The notes under the pieces are model-generated. The model made no database searches. It was not told the origin of the DNA and worked only from the letters and a program-made list of their open reading frames with translations. The translations under genes and the position numbers were made by a program. Below, piece by piece: positions 37,734 to 48,619 of a DNA stretch of 64,000 bases. Every line of letters starts with the position of its first letter. Within the stretch, counting starts at the first letter, position 1. Source of the stretch: Gammaproteobacteria bacterium (GTDB taxonomy: Bacteria; Pseudomonadota; Gammaproteobacteria; Eutrophobiales; Eutrophobiaceae); assembly GCA_015661095.1 (NCBI GenBank), contig JACVQI010000001.1, positions 11,185 through 75,184 of the forward strand, written 5' to 3'.

Positions 37734-38704
37734 TCGCATTTCCATAATCCTCGAATCATCGCCACACCTTGTCCACCACTAGATTGCGCCTTGTCAATAT
37801 CGGATTTCCGCATGCCTCCCAGGGCATAAACCGGAATCCTGGCTTGTTCCACCAGGTCAGCAAAACCATCCCAACCTAACGGCGTAACCTCTGGGTGGGT
37901 TGCGGTTTTGTTCACCGGCGATAGCACTGCAAAATCAACCCCAATCCGGGCGGCGTGCTCAAGTTCCTGAGAATTATGGCAGGAGGCGGCAATTAAATAG
38001 TCTGTACTCAGCGGTCTGGATTTAAGATTTAACAGTTCACTACTGGATAAGTGTACGCCATGGACGTTATCGAATAACCCCTGATCCGGTATTCCATTAA
38101 CCAGCAGACGGCAATGGTGATTACTACACAACTCAAACATTTGTTTGATGATTTCCGATTTTGTTTGTTTGTCTAATCCCTTGTTTCTAAACTGAACGAG
38201 TTTTAAACCGGATGCCAATAGCTTTTCAAAGCTACACAGAAATTTCTGGTCGTAATCCAGCAAGTCAGGCGTTATTGCGTATAGTGAAGGAAGATTGACG
38301 GCGGTTATGATTGGTCTGTCCGCCACTGGAAATTCAAGCTCGGCAAGAGCGCCTTTATCAACCCATCTGATTTTTTGACCCTCCCTGCCGACTGGCGTTC
38401 CGCTCCAGGAAGACACCAGCCAAACATCCAACTGCACTGATTTTTCCGGATAATCGTGATTGACTTTAATCAATGGCCGCGCCTGCTTTACTGTGATGTG
38501 CAGTTCCTCCTGTAACTCTCGCTCCAGTGCTGCCGGGACTGATTCTTCAGACTGTATCTTACCCCCGGGAAACTCCCATAAACCGCCCAAATGAACGTGT
38601 TCCGGCCTTCTTGCAACCAGTACTTTATCAGTGGACTGCTCCAGGATTACACCTACGGCTATATTCAGCCTGGGCACAGGCACGGTAGATTTCAACCAGG
38701 ACAA
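37730..38704 (-). CDS. mutT: Nudix hydrolase fused to ThiE-like domain (MutT family)
   Basis: 324 residues from TTG (no ATG; GTG codons at residues 8 and 10 are alternatives). N-terminal Nudix box [21 protein letters not shown] in ELW-type context ([10 protein letters not shown]), giving 8-oxo-dGTP hydrolysis. Residues from about 135 form a TIM barrel like thiamine-phosphate synthase ([55 protein letters not shown]). Known MutT-ThiE fusions of unclear ThiE activity exist. Converges with yacG; downstream of argJ. Confidence 0.92.
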   Translation of the reverse strand: MSWLKSTVPVPRLNIAVGVILEQSTDKVLVARRPEHVHLGGLWEFPGGKIQSEESVPAALERELQEELHITVKQARPLIKVNHDYPEKSVQLDVWLVSSWSGTPVGREGQKIRWVDKGALAELEFPVADRPIITAVNLPSLYAITPDLLDYDQKFLCSFEKLLASGLKLVQFRNKGLDKQTKSEIIKQMFELCSNHHCRLLVNGIPDQGLFDNVHGVHLSSSELLNLKSRPLSTDYLIAASCHNSQELEHAARIGVDFAVLSPVNKTATHPEVTPLGWDGFADLVEQARIPVYALGGMRKSDIDKAQSSGGQGVAMIRGLWKCD

Positions 38705-38759
38705 TGGATATCAAAACTGCAAAGGGTAATACTATTTCTCATATGAACCCCTTACTGAA

Positions 38760-39974
38760 TCAAGATCTGTATTCAGCGTTAATCCTGACATAATCGTGTG
38801 ACAAGTCACAGGACCAGATGGTTTCCGTTACTTTACCCCTACCAAGACATACCCTTAAGGTTATCTCCTGTTGCTTCATAACTGCCTGTCCGGCGCTCTC
38901 GGAATATTGCGCCGCCCTGACACCGCTCTCAACGATACAGACATCTCCCAGATAAACAGAAATGCGAGTAATAGCCAGTTCGGGAATTCCGGCCCGGCCG
39001 ATTGCCGCCAGGATTCTGCCCCAATTTGGATCCGAGGCAAAAAAGGCCGTCTTGACTAATGGCGAATTTGCAATTGCGTAAGCCACTTGCAGGCATTCGT
39101 GGTTGTTGCGTCCTTCATTTACTTCTATGGTTATAAATTTTGTCGCACCTTCCCCATCTCTGACAATTGCTTGCGCCAGTTGAATAAATACTTCTGTAAG
39201 CGCCTGCTCAAACATATTCCTGCTATGCTGATTTTGAATGATTTCACATCCGCTTTTTCCGGTAGCCGCAAGCATACAGGCATCATTCGTGGAGCTATCA
39301 CCATCAACGCTAATGCGGTTAAAGGACTTAGACACCGCATTACTTAGGATGCGATCCAATGTTATCCGATCTGCTAGTACATCCGTGCAAATAAATGCCA
39401 GCATAGTCGCCATATCCGGCCTGATCATCCCTGAACCCTTGGCGATGCCCGATATTGTCACCGTACAACCATCGATAACAACCTGTCTTGATGCAGCTTT
39501 GGCTATGGTATCGGTTGTCATGATTGCCCTTACGGCCGTCAGCCAGTTATCTGCTGCAAGAGATGCATATAATCCGGGAATTTTTTCCAGCATTTTCGTT
39601 ACTGGCAAATATTCACCAATCACACCGGTGGAAAATGGCAAAACGGCTGAGCTATCGCAACCGGTGATGGTCGACAGTTCCTGACATATCCGGGTCGCAT
39701 CTTCTATGCCCCGCTTACCGGTTCCGGCGTTTGCATTTCCGGCATTGATTATGTAATAGAGCGGGTTAGATTGCTTAAGGTGTTGCCTCGCTATCTGCAC
39801 CGGCGCGGCACAAAATTGATTGCAGGTAAATACAGCAGCGCTTACGGTACCCTCATCTAATGCCAGAAGGGCTAAATCCGGTCGCTGCTTACGATACAGA
39901 CCTGCCGAACAGGCTGCCAATCTTATCCCGGGCACGGGCAACAATACTACGGGCTCTGACAAACCAACGGCCAT
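38760..39974 (-). CDS. argJ: bifunctional ornithine acetyltransferase / N-acetylglutamate synthase
   Basis: 404 residues from the ATG at 39974, which has AGGTGAG five bases upstream; an in-frame codon at 39995 would abut the secA stop. The autocleavage motif KGSGMIRPDMATMLAF contains the nucleophile Thr after MA. It makes N-acetylglutamate and ornithine in the cyclic arginine pathway. Located between mutT-thiE and secA. Confidence 0.95.
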   Translation of the reverse strand: MAVGLSEPVVLLPVPGIRLAACSAGLYRKQRPDLALLALDEGTVSAAVFTCNQFCAAPVQIARQHLKQSNPLYYIINAGNANAGTGKRGIEDATRICQELSTITGCDSSAVLPFSTGVIGEYLPVTKMLEKIPGLYASLAADNWLTAVRAIMTTDTIAKAASRQVVIDGCTVTISGIAKGSGMIRPDMATMLAFICTDVLADRITLDRILSNAVSKSFNRISVDGDSSTNDACMLAATGKSGCEIIQNQHSRNMFEQALTEVFIQLAQAIVRDGEGATKFITIEVNEGRNNHECLQVAYAIANSPLVKTAFFASDPNWGRILAAIGRAGIPELAITRISVYLGDVCIVESGVRAAQYSESAGQAVMKQQEITLRVCLGRGKVTETIWSCDLSHDYVRINAEYRS

Positions 39975-39995
39975 CTGCTCACCTACCAGTAACAA

Positions 39996-42701
39996 TCATG
40001 CCAGTTTGCCGTGACATTGTTTATATTTTTTGCCAGAACCACAGGGGCAAGGTTCATTGCGACCTACCTTGCGATCGCCTCTGACAAAAGGTTGCTTGAC
40101 TGGCTCTGGTTTCTCGGCTTCGGCACTGGCCCCCGTCAAGGCGTTGGGGGCCGCGGGATGATTATAGGTCACTTGCTGAGGTTCTGGTTTGCGTTCTACA
40201 AGATCAACATCGGCTTCCGTCCGGACGTGCACCTTGGAGAGAATGCCGACCACATCATTTTTGATATTTTTCAGCATCTCCCCAAACATGGCAAAAGCCT
40301 CACGCTTGTATTCCTGTTTAGGGTTTTTGGCGGCATAACCGCGCAAGCCGATACCCTGACGCAAATAATCCATCGCTACCAGATGCTCTTTCCAGTGGCG
40401 ATCGAGCACATCCAGCATGATATCTTTTTCCAGCCGCCGCATCAGATCCGATGGCACCAGCTTTTCTTTTTCGGCCATCGTCGCAAAGATGGCCTGCAAC
40501 AGCTTCGCCGTTAAAGTTTCTCCATGCAGCTCCTCATCATCATCCAGCCATTTTTTGATCGGTAATCGGCATCGAAACTCATGCTCAACCGCCTCAGTCA
40601 AACCCTGCACATCCCACTGTTCAGGCATACTGTCAGGCGGAATATAGAGGTTAATCACTGCGTTGATGACATCTTCCCGCATACGCTTGATTTCATCCGA
40701 GATATCATCGATTTCCAGCAAGTCGTTGCGCCATTCATAGATCACTTTACGTTGATCATTGGCGACGTCGTCATATTCGAGCAAATGCTTTCTTATATCG
40801 AAATTATGAGCTTCTACTTTCCGCTGTGCATTTTCAATCGCCTTGGATACCAGGTTGGATTCAATGGCCTCACCCTCCTCCATGCCCAATCTTTGCATGA
40901 TAGCGCTGACTTTATCCGAGGCGAAGATACGCATCAGATTATCCTCAAGGGATAAATAAAAGCGGCTGGATCCCGGGTCTCCCTGTCTGCCGGAGCGACC
41001 ACGCAGTTGATTATCTATTCTTCTGGACTCATGTCTTTCCGTACCGATTATTCGTAACCCCCCACTGGCAATTACCTCATTATGCAGTGATTGCCAATCC
41101 GCCCTCAATTTGGTAATGGTTGCCGCATCTGGCTGCTCGAGTTTTTTCAGTTCAGCTTCATAATTACCGCCGAGAACAATATCAGTACCGCGACCAGCCA
41201 TATTGGTGGCTATGGTTACGGTACCGGGACGGCCGGCCTGGGCAATGATATCTGCTTCCCTTTCATGATATTTGGCATTCAGTACCTGATGCTTGATTTT
41301 ATCCCGTTTCAGCATGTCCGATAATAGTTCCGATACCTCAATGGAAACCGTACCCACCAATACTGGTTGTACACGATTAAGGCAGTCCTTGATATCCGCG
41401 ATAATCGCCGTGAACTTTTCCCTGGCTTTTAAATAAATAACGTCGGACTGATCATCCCTGATCATTGGCATATGGGTAGGTATCACCACCACTTCAAGTT
41501 TGTAGATTTGCTGAAATTCATAAGCTTCGGTATCAGCAGTTCCGGTCATGCCGGACAGCTTATTATAAAGACGAAAATAATTTTGATAGGTGATAGTAGC
41601 CAGTGTCTGATTTTCATTTTGTATCGGCACTCCTTCCTTGGCCTCTATAGCCTGATGCAATCCTTCGGACCAGCGGCGACCAGGCATGGTTCTACCGGTA
41701 AATTCATCAACTATCACAACTTCATTATCCTTGACGATATAGTCAATATTATTATGAAACAGGGTGTGTGCCCGCAGGGCCGCATTTAAATGATGCAGGA
41801 CGGGTATATTGACCGGATCATAAAGACTCTGCCTTTTTTGTATGATGCCAGCCTGGAGAAACACGGTTTCAACATTATCAATACCCGACTCCGTCAGATA
41901 AGCCTGCCTCGATTTTTCCTCCACCGTGTAGTCACCAGCCCCGCCCTCAGTTGTTTGCCGGGACAGCATTGGAATAATCTTATTAATACTCGTATACAGA
42001 TCAGAACGATCGTCCACTGAACCGGAAATGATTAATGGTGTCCGCGCCTCGTCAATCAGGATTGAATCCACTTCGTCAACTATGGCATAGTTTAATTCCC
42101 GCATTACCTGTTCCTGCTTGGTAAATTTCATATTGTCACGCAGGTAATCAAACCCGAATTCATTATTGGTGCCGTAGGTGATATCGGCGGCATAGGCCTG
42201 TCTGCGTTCCTCATTGGACAGTCCGGTCACGATCACGCCAGTACTCATGCCAAGGTAGTTATAAATCTTACCCATCCATTCCGCGTCGCGCCGGGCCAGA
42301 TAATCATTTACAGTGATAATATGTACACCCTTCCCAGACAAGGCATTCAGATACGCGGATAAAGTCGCAACCAGAGTCTTACCTTCGCCAGTCCTCATTT
42401 CCGCGATATTGCCCTCATGCAATACCATACCGCCTATCAATTGCATGTCAAAGTGACGCATATTAACCGTTCGCTTGCCTGCTTCACGAACCAGAGCAAA
42501 GGCTTCTGGCAACACGTCATCCAAAGTTTCGCCTTTTGAGTACCGCTCCCTCAGGAAATTAGTTCTTTTGGGGAACTCTGACTCCGACAGTTTTGAAATT
42601 TCCTCTTCCAGTGAATTAATTCTGGCGATATTGCTTCGCAGACGCTTTAGTATACGTTCATTCCTGCTGCCAAATATTTTTGCAAATAATCTCGATAACA
42701 T
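39996..42701 (-). CDS. secA: preprotein translocase ATPase SecA
   Basis: 901 residues. Walker A in [45 protein letters not shown] and [13 protein letters not shown] (motif VI). The C-terminus ends in the SEC-C zinc motif [14 protein letters not shown]. It drives protein export through SecYEG. No secM gene is seen upstream; the neighbour is the M23 peptidase. Confidence 0.97.
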   Translation of the reverse strand: MLSRLFAKIFGSRNERILKRLRSNIARINSLEEEISKLSESEFPKRTNFLRERYSKGETLDDVLPEAFALVREAGKRTVNMRHFDMQLIGGMVLHEGNIAEMRTGEGKTLVATLSAYLNALSGKGVHIITVNDYLARRDAEWMGKIYNYLGMSTGVIVTGLSNEERRQAYAADITYGTNNEFGFDYLRDNMKFTKQEQVMRELNYAIVDEVDSILIDEARTPLIISGSVDDRSDLYTSINKIIPMLSRQTTEGGAGDYTVEEKSRQAYLTESGIDNVETVFLQAGIIQKRQSLYDPVNIPVLHHLNAALRAHTLFHNNIDYIVKDNEVVIVDEFTGRTMPGRRWSEGLHQAIEAKEGVPIQNENQTLATITYQNYFRLYNKLSGMTGTADTEAYEFQQIYKLEVVVIPTHMPMIRDDQSDVIYLKAREKFTAIIADIKDCLNRVQPVLVGTVSIEVSELLSDMLKRDKIKHQVLNAKYHEREADIIAQAGRPGTVTIATNMAGRGTDIVLGGNYEAELKKLEQPDAATITKLRADWQSLHNEVIASGGLRIIGTERHESRRIDNQLRGRSGRQGDPGSSRFYLSLEDNLMRIFASDKVSAIMQRLGMEEGEAIESNLVSKAIENAQRKVEAHNFDIRKHLLEYDDVANDQRKVIYEWRNDLLEIDDISDEIKRMREDVINAVINLYIPPDSMPEQWDVQGLTEAVEHEFRCRLPIKKWLDDDEELHGETLTAKLLQAIFATMAEKEKLVPSDLMRRLEKDIMLDVLDRHWKEHLVAMDYLRQGIGLRGYAAKNPKQEYKREAFAMFGEMLKNIKNDVVGILSKVHVRTEADVDLVERKPEPQQVTYNHPAAPNALTGASAEAEKPEPVKQPFVRGDRKVGRNEPCPCGSGKKYKQCHGKLA

Positions 42702-42822
42702 AGAATCTTGGAATTAACAGGCTGGATATTATTTTTGAAATTGATTCGATATAAACAACATTAATAAATCTATTTACATTAACCGCTGCATTCCCGTGAT
42801 GCCGGGACAACCAGAGTTGGAG

Positions 42823-42835
42823 GTGATTATATCAC
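42823..42835. repeat. palindrome upstream of secA
   Basis: GTGAT-TAT-ATCAC, a perfect five-base inverted repeat with a three-base spacer, 122-134 bases upstream of the secA start on the minus strand. It resembles an operator but no regulator is known. Confidence 0.3.
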
Positions 42836-42896
42836 GTATTGAAGCGACAATTTCCCGTGACTTTGGAAAATGATGCCGGAGGATGGCAACTGAAAC

Positions 42897-43832
42897 TTAA
42901 TTAGAAACTATAACGTTTTTCGGGTTTACCAGAACACCGTTTTTTAGCACCTCGAAATGAACATGGGTACCGGTGCTACGTCCGGAGCTTCCCATAATTG
43001 CGATTACTTCTCCCTTTTCCACTTTATCACCCACGTTAACAAGATTTTTGGCGTTATGCGCATAGCGGGTGATATTTCCGCTACCGTGGTTTATTTCAAC
43101 CTGATTGCCATAACCCAACCTCGGGCCGGACCATGTAACAATGCCGGCGGCTACCGCGGATATCGGTGTGCCAGGCTTTCCCGAAAAATCAAGACCTTCA
43201 TGAAATTCCTGTTTGCCAGTTATCGGGTCCGACCGATATCCAAATATCGAGGATAACCAGCCGCCTTGCACGGGATTACCGGTGGGCAGGGTTTGCTCCT
43301 GCAAAGTGCGATTAATCAGCATGGATTCTATTGCCGATAATTTTTCGCTACGATCCTGTATATTTTTTTCCAATTCCTCCAGTGTCACCAGAAAATCCGG
43401 AATATTGATGGATTGCAGCTGAATGCTGGGAGTCGGCCCACCCAAGCCCGGCGGATTATCCAGTCCAAACTCAAACTCATCAAGCTTGGCCATCGATGCC
43501 AGGCGTGAGCCAAGGGCATCGAGACGATAGACATGTCCCTGCAACAGACTTAGCCTGCTCGCCATGGCATCCATCGATTTTTCCGCAGTTAATTTGAGTT
43601 TATCTATCTGAGCTTCCTGCGCTTTGATTTTTTCCTCCCAACCTGAATAAGTCTGCGCTCGTATAGACTTCAGGAATTCGGTCGAATTATATTTCGCATA
43701 CTGTATTCCTGAGAAAAATATCCCCATGGAAATTGAACCAACAAAAGCACACGAAATAATAACAGCAACAACCGGATTCAAGTAGATACTCCGGCTCCGG
43801 CTTCTTGTATTAGATAATATTATAATTTTCAT
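42897..43832 (-). CDS. M23 metallopeptidase, membrane-anchored
   Basis: 311 residues. An N-terminal membrane anchor (VVAVIISCAFVGSISMGIFF), a coiled-coil region (about 60-125, SGWEEKIKAQEAQIDKLKL), then the LytM domain with the zinc ligands in HEGLDF, and HVHFEV; the last HxH is complete. It is the type that cleaves peptidoglycan crosslinks or regulates amidases. Divergent from the DUF721 gene across 24 bases, and upstream of secA. Confidence 0.9.
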   Translation of the reverse strand: MKIIILSNTRSRSRSIYLNPVVAVIISCAFVGSISMGIFFSGIQYAKYNSTEFLKSIRAQTYSGWEEKIKAQEAQIDKLKLTAEKSMDAMASRLSLLQGHVYRLDALGSRLASMAKLDEFEFGLDNPPGLGGPTPSIQLQSINIPDFLVTLEELEKNIQDRSEKLSAIESMLINRTLQEQTLPTGNPVQGGWLSSIFGYRSDPITGKQEFHEGLDFSGKPGTPISAVAAGIVTWSGPRLGYGNQVEINHGSGNITRYAHNAKNLVNVGDKVEKGEVIAIMGSSGRSTGTHVHFEVLKNGVLVNPKNVIVSN

Positions 43833-43856
43833 TGTGATTTGCTATAAGCTATCTAT

Positions 43857-44312
43857 ATGCCCAGCGATAAATATCATCCCGCGACAATTAATGATTTCCT
43901 GAGCAGTCGTTCTCAGTCATTATCCAAATTAGTTGGACAAGTCTCCCGTATTCTTATATGTCAGAGCAGGCTTCGCTCTGAACTTGGTCCACCATTATCA
44001 GAGCATTTGCACGTAGCGAATTATTCCAATGACTCCTTGATGTTGCATACGGACAGTCCGGCATGGGCATCAAGGTTGCGCTTCAACATACAGAATATTC
44101 TTAATATTGTCAGACAAAACTGTGGACTTAATGAGCTGAAATCCGTACGTATAAAGGTCGTTATCCAGAACACCGACAGCGAACCTGTAAAACGCATGAA
44201 CTGTCTTTCTCAAAGCACAACAAAACTTATCGAAAATACAGCCCGATCAATAAAAGACCACAAACTTCGAACTTCCCTTTTCAACCTCGCCAAACATCAC
44301 GTTGGCTTTTGA
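43857..44312 (+). CDS. DUF721 / DciA-like protein
   Basis: 151 residues. The DUF721 motif region (LSEHLHVANYSNDSLMLHTD and PAWASRLRFNIQNIL) is recognisable. DciA, from this family, helps load the replicative helicase in bacteria lacking DnaC. This is the usual gene next to secA-lpxC. Convergent with lpxC, 31 bases apart. Confidence 0.8.
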   Translation: MPSDKYHPATINDFLSSRSQSLSKLVGQVSRILICQSRLRSELGPPLSEHLHVANYSNDSLMLHTDSPAWASRLRFNIQNILNIVRQNCGLNELKSVRIKVVIQNTDSEPVKRMNCLSQSTTKLIENTARSIKDHKLRTSLFNLAKHHVGF

Positions 44313-44343
44313 TTATTATTGTAATTATTTTATTTTAGTTACA

Positions 44344-45255
44344 TTAGACAGCCGGAATTGGCTGCATAAAAGAGATGGGTACTTTGTTTTCATCCTCATA
44401 ACTGACAAGTTCCCACGCTGACTTGGTGGCCAGCAACTTCTTTAACAAGCGATTATTCAGCTCATGTCCGGATTTATATCCCTTGAACGAACCGATTAAA
44501 CTATGTCCCAGCAAATACAGGTCGCCAATCGCATCAAGTATCTTGTGTTTAACGCACTCATCTTCATATCGAAGTCCGTCTTCATTTAATATACGGTATT
44601 CATCCACGACTACCGCGTTATCCAGGCTGCCGCCAAGGATTAAATTGTTTTGTCGCAGTAATTCAACATCGCGCATGAACCCGAAAGTTCTGGCCCGGCT
44701 GACTTCCTTGACAAAGGATGTAGTGGAAAAATCAATCTCCGCCTGACAGTTCTTCACGGTGAAGGCTGGATGCGAAAACTGTATGGTAAATCCGACTTTG
44801 AATCCATTGAACGGTTCAAACAAGGCCCACTTGTCGTCGTTTTCCACATAGACTCTTTTCTTGATACGCATGAACTGCTTTAAGGCATTCTGTTCTTCTA
44901 TACCCGCCGATTGAATCAAAAATACAAACGGGCCGGCACTGCCATCCATGATAGGTATTTCGTCGGCACTGGTATCAATATAGGCATTATCAATGCCAAA
45001 ACCTGCCAGTGCTGAAAGTAAATGTTCGACTGTGGATATGCGGATATTATCTTTGACAAGAGTTGTCGATAATGTTGTATCGCCGACATTCTTGGGGCAG
45101 GCCCGGATTTCAACCGGTACATCCAGATCAACTCTGCGGAATATGATGCCTGCATTAGCAGGCGCCGGTCGTAGCGTTAAATACACCTTTTTACCGGTAT
45201 GCAGTCCGACACCAGTCGCCCGGATGACATTTTTCAATGTTCTTTGCTTTATCAT
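44344..45255 (-). CDS. lpxC: UDP-3-O-acyl-N-acetylglucosamine deacetylase
   Basis: 303 residues from the ATG at 45255 ([21 protein letters not shown]), matching the E. coli start and length; the open frame goes on to 45321 but the promoter lies there. Zinc ligands: His in [14 protein letters not shown], and [16 protein letters not shown]. It commits lipid A synthesis, so the organism makes LPS. Last gene of the dcw region. Confidence 0.96.
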   Translation of the reverse strand: MIKQRTLKNVIRATGVGLHTGKKVYLTLRPAPANAGIIFRRVDLDVPVEIRACPKNVGDTTLSTTLVKDNIRISTVEHLLSALAGFGIDNAYIDTSADEIPIMDGSAGPFVFLIQSAGIEEQNALKQFMRIKKRVYVENDDKWALFEPFNGFKVGFTIQFSHPAFTVKNCQAEIDFSTTSFVKEVSRARTFGFMRDVELLRQNNLILGGSLDNAVVVDEYRILNEDGLRYEDECVKHKILDAIGDLYLLGHSLIGSFKGYKSGHELNNRLLKKLLATKSAWELVSYEDENKVPISFMQPIPAV

Positions 45256-45308
45256 TAATGTTTTGTCGTAATCTTCCCCGACCTCCCCCAAAGAGGTCCC
45301 AACCTGCT

Positions 45309-45337
45309 TTTTTACGGACAAATCGTGTATCTGTCAA
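45309..45337 (-). promoter_or_regulatory. sigma-70 promoter of lpxC
   Basis: TTGACA (-35, 45337-45332), 17 bases, TAAAAA (-10, 45314-45309). Predicted start near 45302, giving a 47-base leader to the lpxC ATG at 45255. It supports that ATG over the longer frame. Confidence 0.6.
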
Positions 45338-45380
45338 GCTTTAGCTTATTTTGATATCACCTCCACGAGCGTTTTTAATG

Positions 45381-45406
45381 ATTTTAGAAGATTTTAACGG
45401 ATTTTA
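45381..45406. repeat. ATTTTA repeats with 10-base spacing
   Basis: Three copies of ATTTTA at 45381, 45391 and 45401, exactly 10 bases apart and overlapping the ftsZ stop codon. Helically phased A-tracts of this kind bend DNA. They lie just upstream of the lpxC promoter and may act as an UP-type element. Confidence 0.5.
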
Positions 45407-46546
45407 ATCGGCTTGTCGGCGTAAAAAAGCTGGAATATCCAGATACTCCGGATCTTCATGCAGGGGGTTAATGTTCGCTTTGGGCCCCTGATTACGCATG
45501 ATGGTCGGTCTTTCCAACTCCTTATAATCCACGCCACCAATGGTTGGTTGGACCAGTTTTACCCGGGATAAATCATCCTGACGGGCAGAAAATTGTCCTA
45601 AACCGGTAGCTACGATAGTTACCCGCATCTCTCCACTTAACTCCGGATCGATTACCGTACCGACCACGACGGTCGCGTTTTCTGAAGCGAATTGTTTGAT
45701 GGTTTTACCTACTTCATCGAATTCACCGATAGTCAGGTCCATACCTGCAGTAATGTTCACCAAGATACCCTTGGCTCCGGTAAGATTGACATCCTCCAAT
45801 AGCGGGCTTGAAATTGCGGCTTCGGCTGCCACAACGGCACGATCTTCCCCTTGCGCTTTACCTGATCCCATCATGGCCATACCCATTTCCGACATGACGG
45901 TACGGACGTCGGCAAAATCGACATTAATCAGGCCGGGGCATGTGATCAGTTGCGCGATACCCTGTACCGCACCCAGCAATACATCATTGGCGGCGCTGAA
46001 GGCATTGAGCAAGCTGACATCACGGCCCAGAACGGTTAATAATTTCTCATTTGGTATGGTGATCAGCGAATCCACAAATTGACTTAATTCCCGGATACCG
46101 TTGTCGGCAATTTGTGCCCGCTTTTTACCTTCAAAGGAAAACGGTCGCGTTACCACCGCCACGGTCAGGATACCCATTTCCTTGGCGACCTGGGCGACTA
46201 TCGGCGCCGCTCCCGTACCGGTTCCGCCGCCCATCCCGGCGGTAATAAATATCATGTCAGCCCCCTCCAGAATATCCATAATCCGATCCCGATCTTCCAG
46301 CGCAGCCTGACGGCCGACATCCGGATTAGCCCCCGCACCCAGACCCTTGGTAACGCTGGCGCCCATTTGCAGAATCGTCTTTGCCGAAGAGTTCTTTAAC
46401 GCCTGCGCATCTGTGTTGCTGCAGATGAATTCAACCCCCTCAATTTCTGCTTTCACCATATGTTCGATGGCATTACCCCCACCACCACCTACTCCAATAA
46501 CTTTTATAACCGCAGTCTGATTGGCTGCATCAACTAATTCAAACAT
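45404..46546 (-). CDS. ftsZ: cell-division tubulin FtsZ
   Basis: 380 residues. GTP loop GGGTGTGA (about 109-116), TKGLGAGANPDVGRQA and the synergy-loop NVDFADVRTVM. The C-terminal DIPAFLRRQAD tail binds FtsA and ZipA. Strong ribosome site AGAGGAGG before ATG. It forms the Z ring. Separated from ftsA by 37 bases. Confidence 0.98.
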   Translation of the reverse strand: MFELVDAANQTAVIKVIGVGGGGGNAIEHMVKAEIEGVEFICSNTDAQALKNSSAKTILQMGASVTKGLGAGANPDVGRQAALEDRDRIMDILEGADMIFITAGMGGGTGTGAAPIVAQVAKEMGILTVAVVTRPFSFEGKKRAQIADNGIRELSQFVDSLITIPNEKLLTVLGRDVSLLNAFSAANDVLLGAVQGIAQLITCPGLINVDFADVRTVMSEMGMAMMGSGKAQGEDRAVVAAEAAISSPLLEDVNLTGAKGILVNITAGMDLTIGEFDEVGKTIKQFASENATVVVGTVIDPELSGEMRVTIVATGLGQFSARQDDLSRVKLVQPTIGGVDYKELERPTIMRNQGPKANINPLHEDPEYLDIPAFLRRQAD

Positions 46547-46583
46547 TCCGGATCCTCCTCTAGATTAATAATAATAATGACAA

Positions 46584-47819
46584 CTAAAAGGTACCTTGAA
46601 ACCAATTGCGCATCCTCTGCCAGACTCCCTTGACACTACTGTCAAAATTCACTCCTGGTATGGCATTTCGTAACTGCTTCTGACCAAACAACAATAATCC
46701 GACTCCAGTAGAATAAATCGGATTTTTGACAACATCTGATAAGCCGCTGACAAACTGGGGGACGCCAACTCTGACCGGCATATGAAATATTTCTTCTGCC
46801 AGTTCCACGGCGCCTTCCATCTTGGCGCTGCCACCGGTTAACACCACACCAGCCGCAATCAATTCCTCATAACCACTGCGTCTTAATTCGGCTTGCACCA
46901 GTGAAAACAGCTCCTCATATCTGGGCTGAACCACCTCCGCGAGCGTTTGCCTCGCCAATCGTCGCGCTGGCCTGTCTCCGACGCTGGGGACCTCTATGGT
47001 TTCCTCACGATTTGCCAATTGGGTCAGGGCGCAGGCATATCTGACCTTGATATCTTCGGCATGCTGTGTAGGCGTTCTCAGGGCTACGGCTATATCATTA
47101 GTCACCTGATCGCCGGCGATAGGAATAACCGCGGTATGATGAATTGATCCGTCAGTAAAGATCGCGATGTCGGTAGTACCTCCACCGATATCAACCAGGC
47201 AGACACCTAGATTCTTTTCATCCTCAGTCAATACAGCGGCGCTGGAAGCCAATTGTTCAAGAATGATGTCATCGACCTCTAGGCCACAGCGCCTGACGCA
47301 TTTGATGATATTTTGCGCTGAACTGACGGATCCCGTGACCATATGCACCTTGGCCTCGAGCCTGACACCGGACATACCGATCGGTTCTTTGATACCTTCC
47401 TGACTATCGATGACGAACTCCTGTGGCAAAATATGCAATATCTTTTGATCCGCAGGTATCGCCACAGCCCGTGCTGCATCAATGACACGGTCGACATCTC
47501 CTATTGATACTTCGTTGTCCCTGATAGCAACTATCCCGTGAGAATTGAGACTTCTTATATGGCTGCCGGCTATGCCCGCATAGACCGAATGAATTTCGCA
47601 CCCAGCCATCAGTTCGGCTTCCTCGATGGCGCGCTGAATTGTCTGCACCGTCGATTCAATATTTACAACAACACCTTTTTTCAGACCCCGGGATTGGCTT
47701 GATCCTAGCCCGATGATTTCAATCTCGTCGCTGGATGTTACTTCGCCAACAATTGCCACCACCTTGGAAGTTCCGATATCCAGTCCAACAATCAGATTTT
47801 TATCAGCTTTTTTAGCCAT
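46584..47819 (-). CDS. ftsA: cell-division actin-like protein FtsA
   Basis: 411 residues. Actin-fold phosphate loops VGLDIGTSKVVAIVGE and VDIGGGTTDIAIFTDG, the 1C domain inserted between, and the C-terminal amphipathic tail (GVWQRMRNWFQGTF) for membrane binding. It tethers FtsZ to the membrane. Overlaps ftsQ by eight bases. Confidence 0.97.
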   Translation of the reverse strand: MAKKADKNLIVGLDIGTSKVVAIVGEVTSSDEIEIIGLGSSQSRGLKKGVVVNIESTVQTIQRAIEEAELMAGCEIHSVYAGIAGSHIRSLNSHGIVAIRDNEVSIGDVDRVIDAARAVAIPADQKILHILPQEFVIDSQEGIKEPIGMSGVRLEAKVHMVTGSVSSAQNIIKCVRRCGLEVDDIILEQLASSAAVLTEDEKNLGVCLVDIGGGTTDIAIFTDGSIHHTAVIPIAGDQVTNDIAVALRTPTQHAEDIKVRYACALTQLANREETIEVPSVGDRPARRLARQTLAEVVQPRYEELFSLVQAELRRSGYEELIAAGVVLTGGSAKMEGAVELAEEIFHMPVRVGVPQFVSGLSDVVKNPIYSTGVGLLLFGQKQLRNAIPGVNFDSSVKGVWQRMRNWFQGTF

Positions 47820-48600
47820 GATTCTGCCCTAACTCAGAGTTATATAATTTATATTTCCATCTGACCGCGAAACCGTTCGTATAACGCAAGTCGACAGTTT
47901 CCATTTCCTGCAGGTTTTCCGATGGTCCTGATTTAAGATACGTTACGAATCTTGCCAGTCTATTCAGAATATTTTTTCTACCGAGTATTAAGAGCGGACC
48001 GTTAGATAAGCGCATTGTCCACGAACGTCGATCATTAAGAGTCAACCCGCTGATTACATAACCGGTGTCCATGAGGACTTTCTGGAACTCCTGATATTGC
48101 GACAACATCTGGCCATAGGTCTCGGTCGGCCCGCGTAATACCGGCAAACCTTCCGGATAGGTGTATGGCTCGGGTGTAAATAACACTCCATCCGGATTGA
48201 TCAAACCCGAGTCGCCCCAGCGAGCTACTGCCACCTGCTCGGAAACCTGCACCGTCAATCTATCAGGCCAGTTTCTGAGCACTGTAACCTGGTGCACCCA
48301 TGGATCCATTAGCAATATTTTCTTAATCACTTCCACATTAACGTTAAAAAACCCGCCTCGTACTGTATCCGTTACTATCGCCTCCAGCCGATCAGGGGCC
48401 AGCTGCTGAAACTCACCTTCAACCCTGACCTTTTTAATCGGCAATATGTCAGGTCGCATCAAGGTCATTAACGCCCACACCATCGACACAATAATCAGCA
48501 GCATCAGCAACAGGCTGGATCTGATCTTCTTTAGCGATGGAGCCTTGGAATCCACCATGAGATTATCCTCACCATAAGCTTCGGCAGCTTGAATTCTCAT
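47812..48600 (-). CDS. ftsQ: cell-division protein FtsQ
   Basis: 262 residues. Cytoplasmic N-terminus, one membrane helix (LLLMLLIIVSMVWALMTLM, about 30-48), POTRA domain (KKVRVEGEFQQLAPDRLEA...) and FtsQ beta domain (WPDRLTVQVSEQVAVARWGDSG). It assembles the divisome with FtsL and FtsB. The ddl gene that usually precedes ftsQ is not here; murB does so instead. Confidence 0.94.
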   Translation of the reverse strand: MRIQAAEAYGEDNLMVDSKAPSLKKIRSSLLLMLLIIVSMVWALMTLMRPDILPIKKVRVEGEFQQLAPDRLEAIVTDTVRGGFFNVNVEVIKKILLMDPWVHQVTVLRNWPDRLTVQVSEQVAVARWGDSGLINPDGVLFTPEPYTYPEGLPVLRGPTETYGQMLSQYQEFQKVLMDTGYVISGLTLNDRRSWTMRLSNGPLLILGRKNILNRLARFVTYLKSGPSENLQEMETVDLRYTNGFAVRWKYKLYNSELGQNHG

Positions 48601-48619
48601 GTCCGAACCTCATTATTTT

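Noticed and set aside
42792..42808. TCCCG/CGGGA hairpin upstream of secA as a terminator or secM-like element
   Set aside because: Five-base stem, no T-run, no short ORF with an arrest motif.
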